Origin: Salegentibacter salarius
GTDB lineage: Bacteria; Bacteroidota; Bacteroidia; Flavobacteriales; Flavobacteriaceae
Direction: 5' to 3'
Length of the DNA: 60,899 nucleotides
Assembly: GCF_900168265.1 (NCBI RefSeq)
Contig: NZ_FVZF01000026.1
Span: forward strand, 1 to 60,899
Positions 1-8,782 of this stretch are shown one piece after another; position 1 is the first letter of the stretch; the number at the start of each line of letters is the position of its first letter. The position numbers and the translations under genes were made by a program. The notes under the pieces are model-generated. The model was not told where the DNA came from. It made no database searches and saw nothing but the letters and a program-made list of their open reading frames with translations.

Positions 1-2
1 AG

Positions 3-230
3 TTAAGTATGGATGGTAAAGGAAGAGCTATCGATAATGTTTTTATAGAACGCTTATGGAGAAGTGTGAAATACGAAAACATCTATCTCAATCCTCCGGA
101 ATCCGGGGTAGGTTTATACAGGCAACTCCGGGACTACTTTGATTTTTACAACCATAGGAGAAGGCACCAGGGAATAGAAAATGAAATACCTATCAACCGA
201 TATTTAAAACAAGAAAGAAATGCTGCTTAA
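3..230 (+). CDS. IS3-family transposase, C-terminal fragment cut by the window edge
   Basis: The reading frame is open from the first bases and ends at a TAA, giving about 75 residues of a transposase C-terminus. The run DNVFIERLWRSVKYENIY followed by YFDFYNHRRRHQGI is the last part of the DDE (rve) integrase core of IS3-family OrfB proteins, including the catalytic Glu of FIERLWRSVKYE. The upstream part lies outside the window, so I cannot tell whether the copy is intact. No terminal inverted repeat is obvious before the next gene at 260. Confidence 0.85.
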   Translation, partial: LSMDGKGRAIDNVFIERLWRSVKYENIYLNPPESGVGLYRQLRDYFDFYNHRRRHQGIENEIPINRYLKQERNAA

Positions 231-259
231 AAAATAAAAAATAGAACTTAATTTAGCAG

Positions 260-1114
260 CTAAGCTGTCCTAACAAATGGGGGTTCTTCAGAATTCGGCA
301 AGAGAATAAGATTACTGTTGGTTTCCTCACCAATGGCCTGCAGTGTATCATAATGCTGCGTTACCACAATTAATGCCGAAGCTTCCTGGGAGTTTATTCC
401 CACATTATTCAGTACATCTACGCTTTCTTCAAGTCCGCGGGCAATTTCCCTTCTTTGATCGGCAATTCCCTGTCCCTGTAAACGCTTACTTTCGGCTTCA
501 GCACGTGCTTTTGCAACAATTCGTATTCTTTCGGCCTCTCCTTCGTATTCTGCAGCCACTTTCTCGCGTTCTGCCGAGTTTATTCTGTTCATAGCGTGTT
601 TAACCTGTTCATCTGGATCAATGTCTGTTACAAGCGTTTTAATGATGTCGTAACCATAATCCTGCATAGATTGGTTAAGCTCACGGTTAACGGCAATGGC
701 AATATCGTCTTTTCGTTCAAAAACATCATCCAGGATCATTTTTGGAACTTCGGCCCGAACTACATCAAAAACATACGAAGTGATCTGGTCTGACGGACTT
801 TCAAGTTTATAAAAGGCGTCGTAAATATTGGTTCTAATTACCTGGAATTGCACCGATATTTTAAGCTTAACAAACACGTTATCCTTGGTTTTGGTTTCTA
901 CTAGAACGTCTAATTGCTGAACTTTTAAATTAATCCTGCCGGCAATTTGATCTATTACAGGAATCTTTAAATGAAGGCCGGAGTTTTTAATGCTTTTAAA
1001 TTTTCCAAATCGTTCGAGAATCACCGCTTTTTGTTGGCGAACAGTGAAAATTCCGCTGAAAAGGATCACCAGAAATAAAACAATAATGATGGGGATGAAT
1101 ACGTAGCTAAGCAT
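260..1114 (-). CDS. SPFH/band-7 (stomatin/prohibitin-like) membrane protein
   Basis: A 284-residue protein with one N-terminal membrane helix (about residues 3-22), an SPFH/band-7 domain (about 25-190; GKFKSIKNSGLHLKIPVID is typical) and an Ala/Glu/Arg-rich coiled coil (about 185-235; EREKVAAEYEGEAERIRI). Relatives (stomatin, QmcA) form membrane-anchored oligomeric rings that organise lipid domains and modulate proteases; a specific role here is not visible. A partner NfeD-type protease, often found beside such genes, is absent from the neighbourhood. The ATG start is followed directly by the membrane helix. Confidence 0.88.
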   Translation of the reverse strand: MLSYVFIPIIIVLFLVILFSGIFTVRQQKAVILERFGKFKSIKNSGLHLKIPVIDQIAGRINLKVQQLDVLVETKTKDNVFVKLKISVQFQVIRTNIYDAFYKLESPSDQITSYVFDVVRAEVPKMILDDVFERKDDIAIAVNRELNQSMQDYGYDIIKTLVTDIDPDEQVKHAMNRINSAEREKVAAEYEGEAERIRIVAKARAEAESKRLQGQGIADQRREIARGLEESVDVLNNVGINSQEASALIVVTQHYDTLQAIGEETNSNLILLPNSEEPPFVRTA

Positions 1115-1288
1115 ATTTGAAGTTTATGAATTGATTGTTCCCCAAGATAGTGAAACTTTGCTCGATAATCGAGATTAAATGCGCCGAGGCATTACTCTAA
1201 ATCAAATTATATTTGCTAAAAATATTGCTGCTTGAGCTTGCTCTGAAGTAGTTTACTTAGCTATGCGGTAGAAGGTAAGAACAAAAAA

Positions 1289-1416
1289 TAGGCTGTTTGA
1301 GTAGTATCGTATTCGTCAAGCTGAACTGGTTTCAGCTTCTAATGTTTCAAATTAATAACAAGTTAGATCCTGAAATAAATTCAGGATGACGTCTCAGAGA
1401 TTTTTCAAACAGCCTA
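1289..1416 (-). terminator. Terminator-like stem for gltX with a repeat element in its loop
   Basis: TAGGCTGTTTGA (1289-1300) and TCAAACAGCCTA (1405-1416) form a perfect 12-bp inverted repeat. Read on the minus strand, downstream of gltX, the stem is followed by a T-rich tract (ATTTTTTG), the layout of an intrinsic terminator. The loop is about 104 bases and is filled by the two-hairpin repeat at 1314-1391, which is far larger than a normal terminator loop. Confidence 0.6.
1314..1391 (+). repeat. Two-hairpin interspersed repeat, copy 1
   Basis: Arm A (1314-1341) begins CGTCA and contains the small hairpin AGCTGAA/TTCAGCT; arm B (1364-1391) contains TCCTGAA/TTCAGGA and ends TGACG. The two arms are imperfect reverse complements of each other (outer CGTCA/TGACG and TCTA/TAGA match). 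Related copies lie at 10897-10966, 31360-31428 and 49913-50015, all in the same orientation and all behind gene 3' ends. Confidence 0.85.
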
Positions 1417-1441
1417 CTCTTAAAAGTATACCTGAATTATT

Positions 1442-2959
1442 TTAACCTAAAGTTTTTATCGCTTTTTCCAGACGGGAAATGGTTTCTTCTTTTTCAATCA
1501 TTTCAGCGATTTCGTAAAGGTCAGGACCTTGCATAGCACCAACTAAGGCTAATCTAAAAGGTTGCATCACTTTCCCAAAACCAACTTCTTTTTGCTGTAT
1601 CCAGGCTTTTACTTCCGTCTGAACGGCTTCTGCTGTAAAATCTTCCTGTTTCTGGAGGACACTTATTAATTCCTGCATTAGATCGGCTGTATCATCCTTC
1701 CACGCTTTTTTCGCATTTTTAGGATCGTAAGAAGTAGGAGCGAGGAAGAAAAAATAACCCTGATCCCAAATATCGTTTACGAAAACAGCGCGTTCTTTCA
1801 TTAAGCTTACTACCTTTAAAACGTAATCTGAAGAAACTTTAATTTCTTTTTCCCCAATTATTTTTTCTAGTTTTTCAGCGATTACTTTTTCATCTGCCTC
1901 GTGCATATAATGTTGCTGAAACCACTTGGTTTTTTCGGGATCAAATTTAGCTCCGCCTTTATGAACACGATCTATTTCAAAAGCTTCAACCAGTTCGTTA
2001 AGTTTAAAGAATTCCTGTTCTGTTCCGGGATTCCAACCCAAAAAGGCTAACATATTGGTAACGGCTTCGGGGAAATATCCATCTTCTCTATAACCTGCAG
2101 AAATTTCTCCTGAATTTGGATCTTTCCATTCCAGCGGAAATACGGGAAATCCGAGTTTATCTCCATCTCTCTTGCTTAATTTTCCTTTTCCCTGCGGCTT
2201 CAAAATAAGCGGTAAATGCGCAAATTTAGGAGCGTCCCATCCAAAAGCTCTGTACAACATAAAATGAAGCGCTAAAGAAGGCAGCCACTCTTCACCACGA
2301 ATAACGTGAGAGATTTCCATTAAATGATCGTCAACAATATTGGCCAGATGGTAAGTTGGCATCCCATCACTTTTAAATAAAACCTTATCGTCTAAAGTGC
2401 TGGTATCAATTTCCATTTCACCACGAATTTCATCTTTAATATGAAGATTTTCTGCTTCAGGCGATTTAAACCTGATCACGTAATCTTCGCCGGCATCTAA
2501 TTTATCCCTGATTTCATCTTCAGAAAGTGCCAGGGAGTTTTTCAATTTTTGGCGATTATGCCAGTTATAGATAAAGGTTTTGCCTTTTTCTTCGTGGTCT
2601 TTTCTATGTGCGTCTAATTCTTCAGCCGTATCAAAAGCATAATAAGCATTATCGGATTTAATAAGTTCTTCGGCATATTTTCGGTACATATCTTTGCGCT
2701 CACTCTGGCGGTAAGGGCCGTAATCACCTTCTTTGCCGGGACCTTCGTTAAAAGGAATTCCGCACCAATTAAGGGATTCAATAATATAATCTTCGGCACC
2801 TTCTACATAGCGGTTTTGATCGGTATCCTCAATACGCAATACAAAATCGCCCTTGTGTTTTTTGGCAAATAAATAATTATATAAAGCTGTTCTTACCCCG
2901 CCAATATGCAAAGGGCCGGTTGGACTTGGTGCAAAACGCACGCGAACTTTAGCTGACAT
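1442..2959 (-). CDS. gltX: Glutamate--tRNA ligase
   Basis: Class I aminoacyl-tRNA synthetase that charges tRNA-Glu in the cytoplasm. The product is 505 residues, close to the usual length. The N-terminal RFAPSPTGPLHIGG carries the HIGH-type signature (about residues 9-21), and KLSKR (about 260-264) is the KMSKS-type loop; the C-terminal helical part is the anticodon-binding region. The frame extends 8 codons further upstream (to 2983), but I chose the ATG at 2959 because family members start just before RVRFAPSP and because a TATCTTTG promoter box lies inside that extension. Monocistronic, followed by a terminator with an embedded repeat. Confidence 0.97.
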   Translation of the reverse strand: MSAKVRVRFAPSPTGPLHIGGVRTALYNYLFAKKHKGDFVLRIEDTDQNRYVEGAEDYIIESLNWCGIPFNEGPGKEGDYGPYRQSERKDMYRKYAEELIKSDNAYYAFDTAEELDAHRKDHEEKGKTFIYNWHNRQKLKNSLALSEDEIRDKLDAGEDYVIRFKSPEAENLHIKDEIRGEMEIDTSTLDDKVLFKSDGMPTYHLANIVDDHLMEISHVIRGEEWLPSLALHFMLYRAFGWDAPKFAHLPLILKPQGKGKLSKRDGDKLGFPVFPLEWKDPNSGEISAGYREDGYFPEAVTNMLAFLGWNPGTEQEFFKLNELVEAFEIDRVHKGGAKFDPEKTKWFQQHYMHEADEKVIAEKLEKIIGEKEIKVSSDYVLKVVSLMKERAVFVNDIWDQGYFFFLAPTSYDPKNAKKAWKDDTADLMQELISVLQKQEDFTAEAVQTEVKAWIQQKEVGFGKVMQPFRLALVGAMQGPDLYEIAEMIEKEETISRLEKAIKTLG

Positions 2960-2980
2960 ATCTAATTTTGTTTTTAACCA

Positions 2981-2988
2981 CAAAGATA
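2981..2988 (-). promoter_or_regulatory. Probable -7 box for gltX
   Basis: On the minus strand this reads TATCTTTG, an exact match to the Bacteroidota -7 consensus TAnnTTTG, 21 bases upstream of the chosen gltX ATG. I see no good -33 TTTG at the right distance, so this is moderate evidence. It supports the shorter gltX start. Confidence 0.45.
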
Positions 2989-3076
2989 CAACCTTATTAA
3001 ACGAAACCTAATGTGTGGATTATCAATCCCGTGGTAAATTACTCCGCTAAAATTGTTGTATTTTTAAGCCTCAATT

Positions 3077-6000
3077 ATGGAAAGTTACAATCAAATAAAA
3101 AGAAAGCTGGCGGCTTTTATCAGGAAGTTTTACCTGAATAAATTGCTGAAAGGAATTATCTTATTTCTGGCTATTGGCTTACTTTATTTCCTAAGCGTTT
3201 TGACGATAGAATATTTTCTGTGGTTAGAACCTTCCGCAAGAACATTTTTGTTCTGGATTTTTGTTGGTGTAGAGGTGATGCTTTTGGGATACTTTATTAT
3301 AATTCCGTTGACGAAACTATTTAAATTTTCCAGTGGAATAAATGATGAAGAAGCTTCAAGAATTATCGGCGCACATTTTCCTGAAGTAAACGATAAATTG
3401 CTGAATATTCTTCAGCTTAAAAAAGATTCGCAACAATCTGAATTATTATTAGCCGGGATCGAACAAAAGTCGGCCGAACTAAATAAAGTTCCATTTACCC
3501 GCGCTGTAGATTATAAAAAGAACCGGAAATACTTAAAATACGCCTTATTTCCAGTAGTATTGATTTTAGGACTTTTAGTAACCGGAAATATTAAGTTGAT
3601 TGCTTCGCCTTTAGATAGACTTGCAAAATATAATACCGAATTTGAAGCACCGGCGCCATTCAGGTTTATAATTTTAAACGATTCTTTGATAGCCAGGGAG
3701 AATTCTGAATATAAAATATTGGTAATAACAGAAGGAAATATCACTCCAGAAAAACCTGAAATTTCTTATAACGGACAAACCTATTTTTTAAAACAAATTG
3801 TCCCGGGAAGTTTTGAATATACTTTTAAAAGGCTTCAGAATAATGTAAATTTTAGATTGAGTGCCAACGGCATAAATTCTAAGGAATATACTCTTGAAAT
3901 CTTAAAAGTACCCAAACTTTTAGATTTTAAAATGAAGTTTGACTATCCCAATTACATAGGAAAGCTTAACGATAGTTTAAGAGGTTCAGGGAATGTAAAT
4001 GTACCGGAAGGCACAAAAATTACCTGGAATTTTAATACCCGAAATACCGAAATTCTCAATTTTACAACTGAAGATTCTTTAATAAAACTTCCTGCTGAAA
4101 ACTCCGCTTTCCAATATTCCCAGGCGGTTTATTCCCGTTTGGATTATAGTGTTAGCACTTCAAATAAGGCGATTAAAAACTTTGAGGCTTTAGATTATTC
4201 TATAAACGTGATCAAGGATGAATATCCGGTAATTGAAATTCAACAAAAACTGGATAGTACAGATAATACTACACAATATTTCTATGGAAAACTTTCTGAC
4301 GATCACGGTTTAAATAGGTTAAATCTGATTTATTACATTGAAAATAAAGAAGATAGCCTTCAAAAAGAAGAGATTTTGATCTCTAAAGCCGCTTTTGATG
4401 ATTTTCATTACACATTTCCCGGGAATTTGGATCTAAAACCCGGAGAAACCTATAATTTCTACTTTCAGCTTTGGGATAATGATGCGGTGAATGGAAGTAA
4501 AAATACAAAAACTTCAACCTTTAGTTTTAGAAAGAAAACAAGCGAGGAAATAGAAGAGGAAAAGTTAAGACAACAAGGTGAGTCTATAAATAATTTGAGT
4601 GAAAGTCTAAAAGATATTAAATCTTCAGAAGAAGAATTAAATGAACTTAACCGCCTGCAAAAAGAAAACGAAAACCTGGATTATAATCAGCGTAAAAAAC
4701 TTCAGAATTTTATTCAACGCCAAAAGCAGCAATCTGAAATGATGCGTAATTATTCTGAAAAACTTAAAAATAGTTTTGAAGAAAATGAGCAGGAATTAAA
4801 TTCAGAATCTTCTGAAAAAGATGAACTCAAAAAACGTTTGGATAGAAATGAAAAACGCCTTCAGGAAAATGAAGCGCTATTGAAAGAGTTGCAAGAAATA
4901 GCCGATAAGATTAACCGGGAAGAGTTGGGAGAAAAACTGGAAGAACTATCTAAAAGAAACCAAAGTGAAGAGCGAAACCTGGAGCAACTTTTAGAATTAG
5001 CCAAGCGCTATTATGTAGAAGAAAAACTTCAAAAACTGGCGAGAGATTTGGATAAACTTTCTGAAAAACAAAACCAATTGTCAGAAAATTCTGATGCTGA
5101 ATCTTTAGAGGAGCAAAATAAAATTTCGGAAGAATTTGAAGAATTTCAGCAAGAAATGGATCAACTGGAAGAGGATAATAACGACTTACAAAAGCCAACA
5201 GATTTACCGCGTGAAGAAGTTGATGAAGAAAGTATAGAAAAAGAATTAAATGATGCCGAGGAAAATTTAGAAAAAGGAGATAAGGAAAAGGCAAAAGAAA
5301 AACAAAAGAATGCTGGGCAGCAAATGAAGGAAATGAGCCAAAAAATGCAGCAGCGTTCTATGCAGCAAAGTGGGGAAGAACTAAAGGCCGATATTGAAAC
5401 CCTTCGACAAATACTGGATAATTTGGTCACATTTTCATTTCAGCAGGAGGAGCTATTGGAGGATTTTAGTAAAATTGATATCAATAATCCTGGATACGCG
5501 GCCAGGCTTAGAAGACAAAACGATCTTAGGGAAAACTTTAGGCATATTGATGATAGTTTATATTCCCTTGCGCTTAGTAATCCTATGATCACCGAAAATA
5601 TTACTAAAAGCTTAACCGATATTGAATTTGATATCGATAAATCTCTTGAGCGACTTGCCGAGAATCAATTACCACAGGGAACGGCTAGTCAGCAATATGT
5701 GGTAACCGGCGCAAATGATTTAGCTTATATGCTGAGTGAAATTCTGTCGATGATGCAACAACAGGCCAATCCTCAATTAGGAAAAGGGCATGGTGAAAAT
5801 TCAGAGTTTCAATTACAGGATATTATTAAGAAGCAGCAGGAAATTAATAAAGAATTTCAGGAGCAGGGAAAACAGCAAAAAGGAAAGCAGAATGAAGGAA
5901 AGAAACCTGGGGAAGGAATGGGAGAAGGGGAGATGGAAGGCTTGTTTGAGATTTATAAGGCTCAGCAGGAACTGCGGCAAAGCTTACAGGAATTAAATAA

Positions 6001-6337
6001 AAAAGAGGGATCGCAACAGGGAAGGCAAATTGAAAAACAAATGGAGGATGCCGAGGAACAACTTCTGGACAAAGGTTTTGATCCTGAAAACCTTCAGAAA
6101 TTGCAGCAATTGGAACACGAATTGATGGAATATGAAGACGCGCGTTTGCAACAGGGAGAAAATAATAAGCGAGAGTCTGAAACCAATCTTCAGCAATTTG
6201 ATAACCGGGCTAAAGATCAAAGTATTAAGGCTAAAGAATATTTTAATTCTATAGAAATTTTAAATAGACAAAGCTTACCTTTGCGCGAAATTTATAAACA
6301 GAAAGTAAAAACCTATTTTGAGCGAACAGATAATTAA
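3077..6337 (+). CDS. DUF4175-family large membrane-anchored coiled-coil protein
   Basis: A 1086-residue protein matching the Bacteroidota DUF4175 family (family assignment from memory of its architecture). Three hydrophobic helices near the N-terminus (about 24-46, 56-78, 153-171) are followed by an extracytoplasmic beta-rich part (about 180-490) and then a very long Glu/Gln/Lys-rich coiled-coil region to the C-terminus, with Gln- and Gly-rich low-complexity stretches (QQKGKQNEGKKPGEGMGEGE near 960). Function is unknown; an envelope structural role is an inference from topology. The gene overlaps the next gene, ybeY, by 20 bases, so the two are probably translated together. Confidence 0.85.
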   Translation: MESYNQIKRKLAAFIRKFYLNKLLKGIILFLAIGLLYFLSVLTIEYFLWLEPSARTFLFWIFVGVEVMLLGYFIIIPLTKLFKFSSGINDEEASRIIGAHFPEVNDKLLNILQLKKDSQQSELLLAGIEQKSAELNKVPFTRAVDYKKNRKYLKYALFPVVLILGLLVTGNIKLIASPLDRLAKYNTEFEAPAPFRFIILNDSLIARENSEYKILVITEGNITPEKPEISYNGQTYFLKQIVPGSFEYTFKRLQNNVNFRLSANGINSKEYTLEILKVPKLLDFKMKFDYPNYIGKLNDSLRGSGNVNVPEGTKITWNFNTRNTEILNFTTEDSLIKLPAENSAFQYSQAVYSRLDYSVSTSNKAIKNFEALDYSINVIKDEYPVIEIQQKLDSTDNTTQYFYGKLSDDHGLNRLNLIYYIENKEDSLQKEEILISKAAFDDFHYTFPGNLDLKPGETYNFYFQLWDNDAVNGSKNTKTSTFSFRKKTSEEIEEEKLRQQGESINNLSESLKDIKSSEEELNELNRLQKENENLDYNQRKKLQNFIQRQKQQSEMMRNYSEKLKNSFEENEQELNSESSEKDELKKRLDRNEKRLQENEALLKELQEIADKINREELGEKLEELSKRNQSEERNLEQLLELAKRYYVEEKLQKLARDLDKLSEKQNQLSENSDAESLEEQNKISEEFEEFQQEMDQLEEDNNDLQKPTDLPREEVDEESIEKELNDAEENLEKGDKEKAKEKQKNAGQQMKEMSQKMQQRSMQQSGEELKADIETLRQILDNLVTFSFQQEELLEDFSKIDINNPGYAARLRRQNDLRENFRHIDDSLYSLALSNPMITENITKSLTDIEFDIDKSLERLAENQLPQGTASQQYVVTGANDLAYMLSEILSMMQQQANPQLGKGHGENSEFQLQDIIKKQQEINKEFQEQGKQQKGKQNEGKKPGEGMGEGEMEGLFEIYKAQQELRQSLQELNKKEGSQQGRQIEKQMEDAEEQLLDKGFDPENLQKLQQLEHELMEYEDARLQQGENNKRESETNLQQFDNRAKDQSIKAKEYFNSIEILNRQSLPLREIYKQKVKTYFERTDN

Positions 6338-6749
6338 TTTTTATCCGGAAAATGATTTCGAGTTTCAGGAGGAAAAATCTTTTGATACCTGGATTAGAAA
6401 AGTAATCTCTTCAGAAGAGAAACAACTTGGAGAAATTAATTATATTTTTTGCGACGATCATTATTTGTATAAGATTAATCTCAAATTTTTGGAACACGAT
6501 ACTTATACCGACATTATCTCTTTTGATAATTCAGAAGGTGATGAATTGAACGGAGATATCTTTATTAGTACAGATCGAGTAACCGAAAATGCGAAAGAGT
6601 ATAATGTGGATTTTTCTGATGAACTTAAAAGGGTTATGATCCACGGGATTTTGCATTTGTGTGGATATGGAGATAAGACTGAAAGTGAAGCTGCTTTAAT
6701 GCGACAGAAGGAAGACGAAAAGATTGCATTGTTCCACGTGGAACAATAA
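6318..6749 (+). CDS. ybeY: Endoribonuclease YbeY (16S rRNA maturation)
   Basis: A 143-residue single-domain metalloprotein of the UPF0054/YbeY family, involved in 16S rRNA 3'-end processing and ribosome quality control. Conserved elements include the sheet segment YTDIISFD (about 63-70), GDIFIS and the metal site HGILHLCGYGDK: His109 and His113 are present, but the third ligand position, a His in E. coli, is Asp119. As far as I recall, this Asp is normal for Bacteroidota. The only start compatible with the N-terminus is a TTG inside the 3' end of the DUF4175 gene. The last codons (ALFHVEQ) contain a parS-like palindrome. Confidence 0.93.
   Translation: MSEQIINFYPENDFEFQEEKSFDTWIRKVISSEEKQLGEINYIFCDDHYLYKINLKFLEHDTYTDIISFDNSEGDELNGDIFISTDRVTENAKEYNVDFSDELKRVMIHGILHLCGYGDKTESEAALMRQKEDEKIALFHVEQ
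6728..6747. promoter_or_regulatory. parS-like chromosome partition site 1 (inside ybeY 3' end)
   Basis: ATTGTTCCACGTGGAACAAT is a perfect 20-bp palindrome containing TGTTCCACGTGGAACA (6730-6745), which matches the 16-bp parS consensus bound by chromosomal ParB/Spo0J proteins. It lies within the last codons of ybeY, 24 bases before mnmG. Binding is inferred from sequence identity only. Confidence 0.8.
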
Positions 6750-6769
6750 ATTTAGAAAGAAGAATTTTT

Positions 6770-8641
6770 ATGTTCGAAAGTGAATATGATGTTATTGTAG
6801 TGGGTGCCGGTCACGCTGGAAGTGAAGCCGCAGCCGCAGCCGCAAATATGGGTGCTAAAACCTTGTTGGTAACGATGAACCTGCAGAATATTGCGCAAAT
6901 GAGTTGTAATCCTGCGATGGGTGGAATTGCAAAAGGACAAATTTTGCGTGAGATTGATGCGATGGGAGGTTACAGCGGATTGGTTAGTGACACGAGCGCC
7001 ATTCAATTTAAAATGCTTAATAAATCTAAAGGGCCTGCAATGTGGAGTCCTAGAGTGCAAAGCGACAGAATGATGTTTGCCGAGCATTGGAGACTTAGAT
7101 TGGAGCAAACACCTAATCTAGATTTTTATCAGGAAATGGTTGCCGGTTTGATTTTAGAAGGCAAAGAACTTAAAGGTGTAAGAACTTCTTTAGGCCTGGA
7201 GATTCGTGCTAAATCTGTGGTGCTAACTAACGGTACTTTTTTAAATGGATTAATTCATATTGGCGATAAGAATTTTGGAGGCGGTAGAGCAGGAGAAAAA
7301 GCCGCAACCGGAATCACAAAAGATCTAGTTGATGTAGGTTTCGAATCTGGTAGAATGAAAACGGGTACACCTCCAAGGGTAGATGGTAGATCTTTAGACT
7401 ATTCTAAAATGATAGAGCAGCCAGGGGATGATGTTCCTTCTAAATTTTCTTTTTTAGATGAAACCCAACCATTAAAAAAACAGCGTTCTTGTTATATGAC
7501 TTACACCTCACCAGAGGTGCACGAAATTCTTAAAGATGGCTTTGAAAGATCTCCAATGTTTAATGGACGTATTCAAAGTATTGGACCTAGATATTGCCCA
7601 AGTATAGAAGATAAAATAAATAGATTCGCAGATAAGGACAGGCATCAACTTTTTGTAGAACCCGAAGGATGGAATACGGTAGAAGTTTATGTAAATGGCT
7701 TTTCTACTTCGCTCCCAGAGGATGTTCAATTTAAAGCTTTAAAATCCGTAGCCGGATTTGAAAATGTGAAATTTTTTAGACCTGGTTATGCAATAGAATA
7801 CGATTATTTTCCACCTACACAGTTGAAACATACTTTAGAAACCAAGTTGGTTGAAGGGTTATATTTCGCTGGCCAAATTAATGGAACTACAGGATACGAA
7901 GAAGCCGCTTGCCAGGGATTAATGGCGGGAATTAATGCTGCTCTAAAAGTTCAGGAAAAGGAAGAATTTATCATAAAAAGGAACGAAGCTTATATAGGTG
8001 TTCTTATAGACGATCTTATTACGAAGGGTACAGAAGAGCCTTATCGAATGTTTACTTCCCGTGCTGAATACAGAACTTTATTGCGCCAGGATAATGCCGA
8101 TTTTAGATTGACCGAACGTTCTTATAAATTAGGTTTGGCTTCTGAAGAACGTATGCGAAAAATGGAGGAGAAGAAAGAAAAGTCTTCTGATTTTGTAAAT
8201 TTCCTTAAAAATAAAAGCGTTTCTCACGAGGATGCTAATCCTATTTTAGAAGAGAATAATTCTTCTCCAATGAAACAAAGCGATAAGATCTTTAAAATAT
8301 TTTCCCGTCCAAATATTACTATGGATGATGTTCGAAATTTCCCCGGGGTAGAGGAATATATTCAGGAGAATAATTTGAATACCGAGATTTTGGAACAGAC
8401 CGAAATCCAGGTAAAATATTCAGGATATATTGAAAAGGAAAAGAATAATGCTGATAAATTGAATAGGCTGGAAGATGTAAAAATTCCCAATAGTTTTGAT
8501 TATTCTAAGATCAAATCTATGTCTTTTGAGGCACGGGAGAAACTAAATAAAATTCAACCGACATCAATTTCACAGGCATCAAGAATAAGCGGGGTGAGTC
8601 CTAATGATATTTCTGTTTTATTGGTTTATATGGGAAGATAA
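6770..8641 (+). CDS. mnmG: tRNA uridine-5-carboxymethylaminomethyl synthesis protein MnmG (GidA)
   Basis: FAD-dependent enzyme that, with MnmE, installs the 5-carboxymethylaminomethyl group on U34 of certain tRNAs. The 623-residue length is normal. The N-terminal dinucleotide-binding motif VVGAGHAGSEAA (about 10-21) is clear, as are the family blocks MSCNPAMGGIAKG, MKTGTPPRV and GYEEAACQGLMAG; the C-terminal helical MnmE/tRNA-binding part (SRISGVSPNDISVLL) is complete. It sits just behind ybeY and is flanked on both sides by parS-like palindromes. Confidence 0.98.
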   Translation: MFESEYDVIVVGAGHAGSEAAAAAANMGAKTLLVTMNLQNIAQMSCNPAMGGIAKGQILREIDAMGGYSGLVSDTSAIQFKMLNKSKGPAMWSPRVQSDRMMFAEHWRLRLEQTPNLDFYQEMVAGLILEGKELKGVRTSLGLEIRAKSVVLTNGTFLNGLIHIGDKNFGGGRAGEKAATGITKDLVDVGFESGRMKTGTPPRVDGRSLDYSKMIEQPGDDVPSKFSFLDETQPLKKQRSCYMTYTSPEVHEILKDGFERSPMFNGRIQSIGPRYCPSIEDKINRFADKDRHQLFVEPEGWNTVEVYVNGFSTSLPEDVQFKALKSVAGFENVKFFRPGYAIEYDYFPPTQLKHTLETKLVEGLYFAGQINGTTGYEEAACQGLMAGINAALKVQEKEEFIIKRNEAYIGVLIDDLITKGTEEPYRMFTSRAEYRTLLRQDNADFRLTERSYKLGLASEERMRKMEEKKEKSSDFVNFLKNKSVSHEDANPILEENNSSPMKQSDKIFKIFSRPNITMDDVRNFPGVEEYIQENNLNTEILEQTEIQVKYSGYIEKEKNNADKLNRLEDVKIPNSFDYSKIKSMSFEAREKLNKIQPTSISQASRISGVSPNDISVLLVYMGR

Positions 8642-8648
8642 TTTTAAA

Positions 8649-8664
8649 AGTTCCACGTGGAACA
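8649..8664. promoter_or_regulatory. parS-like chromosome partition site 2 (downstream of mnmG)
   Basis: AGTTCCACGTGGAACA differs from the first site's 16-mer only at its first base and keeps the complete GTTCCACGTGGAAC palindrome. It begins 8 bases after the mnmG stop, about 1.9 kb from site 1. Two such sites around one gene make chance unlikely. Confidence 0.75.
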
Positions 8665-8782
8665 ATTTAATTTTTGAAGTACTTTGTTTAGATAAATCAA
8701 ATAGGATTAACTTGAAAAAACATTAAAGATCAATCACATTTTTCATTTTTTAAAAGCGAGTTTAGGTAATAAGAGCTTCTTA

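Larger units (their letters stand above)
1115..1441. other. 327-base intergenic region between gltX and the SPFH gene
   Basis: Contains no credible ORF. It holds a short perfect palindrome CTCGATaATCGAG (1161-1173), a plus-strand TATATTTG match of unknown use, and at its gltX-proximal end a terminator stem that encloses a copy of the two-hairpin repeat, both annotated separately. The promoter of the SPFH gene must lie here, but I see no convincing minus-strand TAnnTTTG box. Confidence 0.6.

Noticed and set aside
3-230. Complete IS element at the left edge
   Set aside because: Only the transposase C-terminus is inside the window, and no inverted repeat could be defined.
343-793. Plus-strand ORFs opposite the SPFH gene
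   Set aside because: Antisense to a well-conserved coding sequence; no promoter and no family resemblance.
4950-5430. Long antisense ORFs opposite the coiled-coil part of the DUF4175 gene
   Set aside because: Ser/Phe/Leu-rich shadows of Glu/Gln/Lys-rich coding DNA, with no start context or homology.
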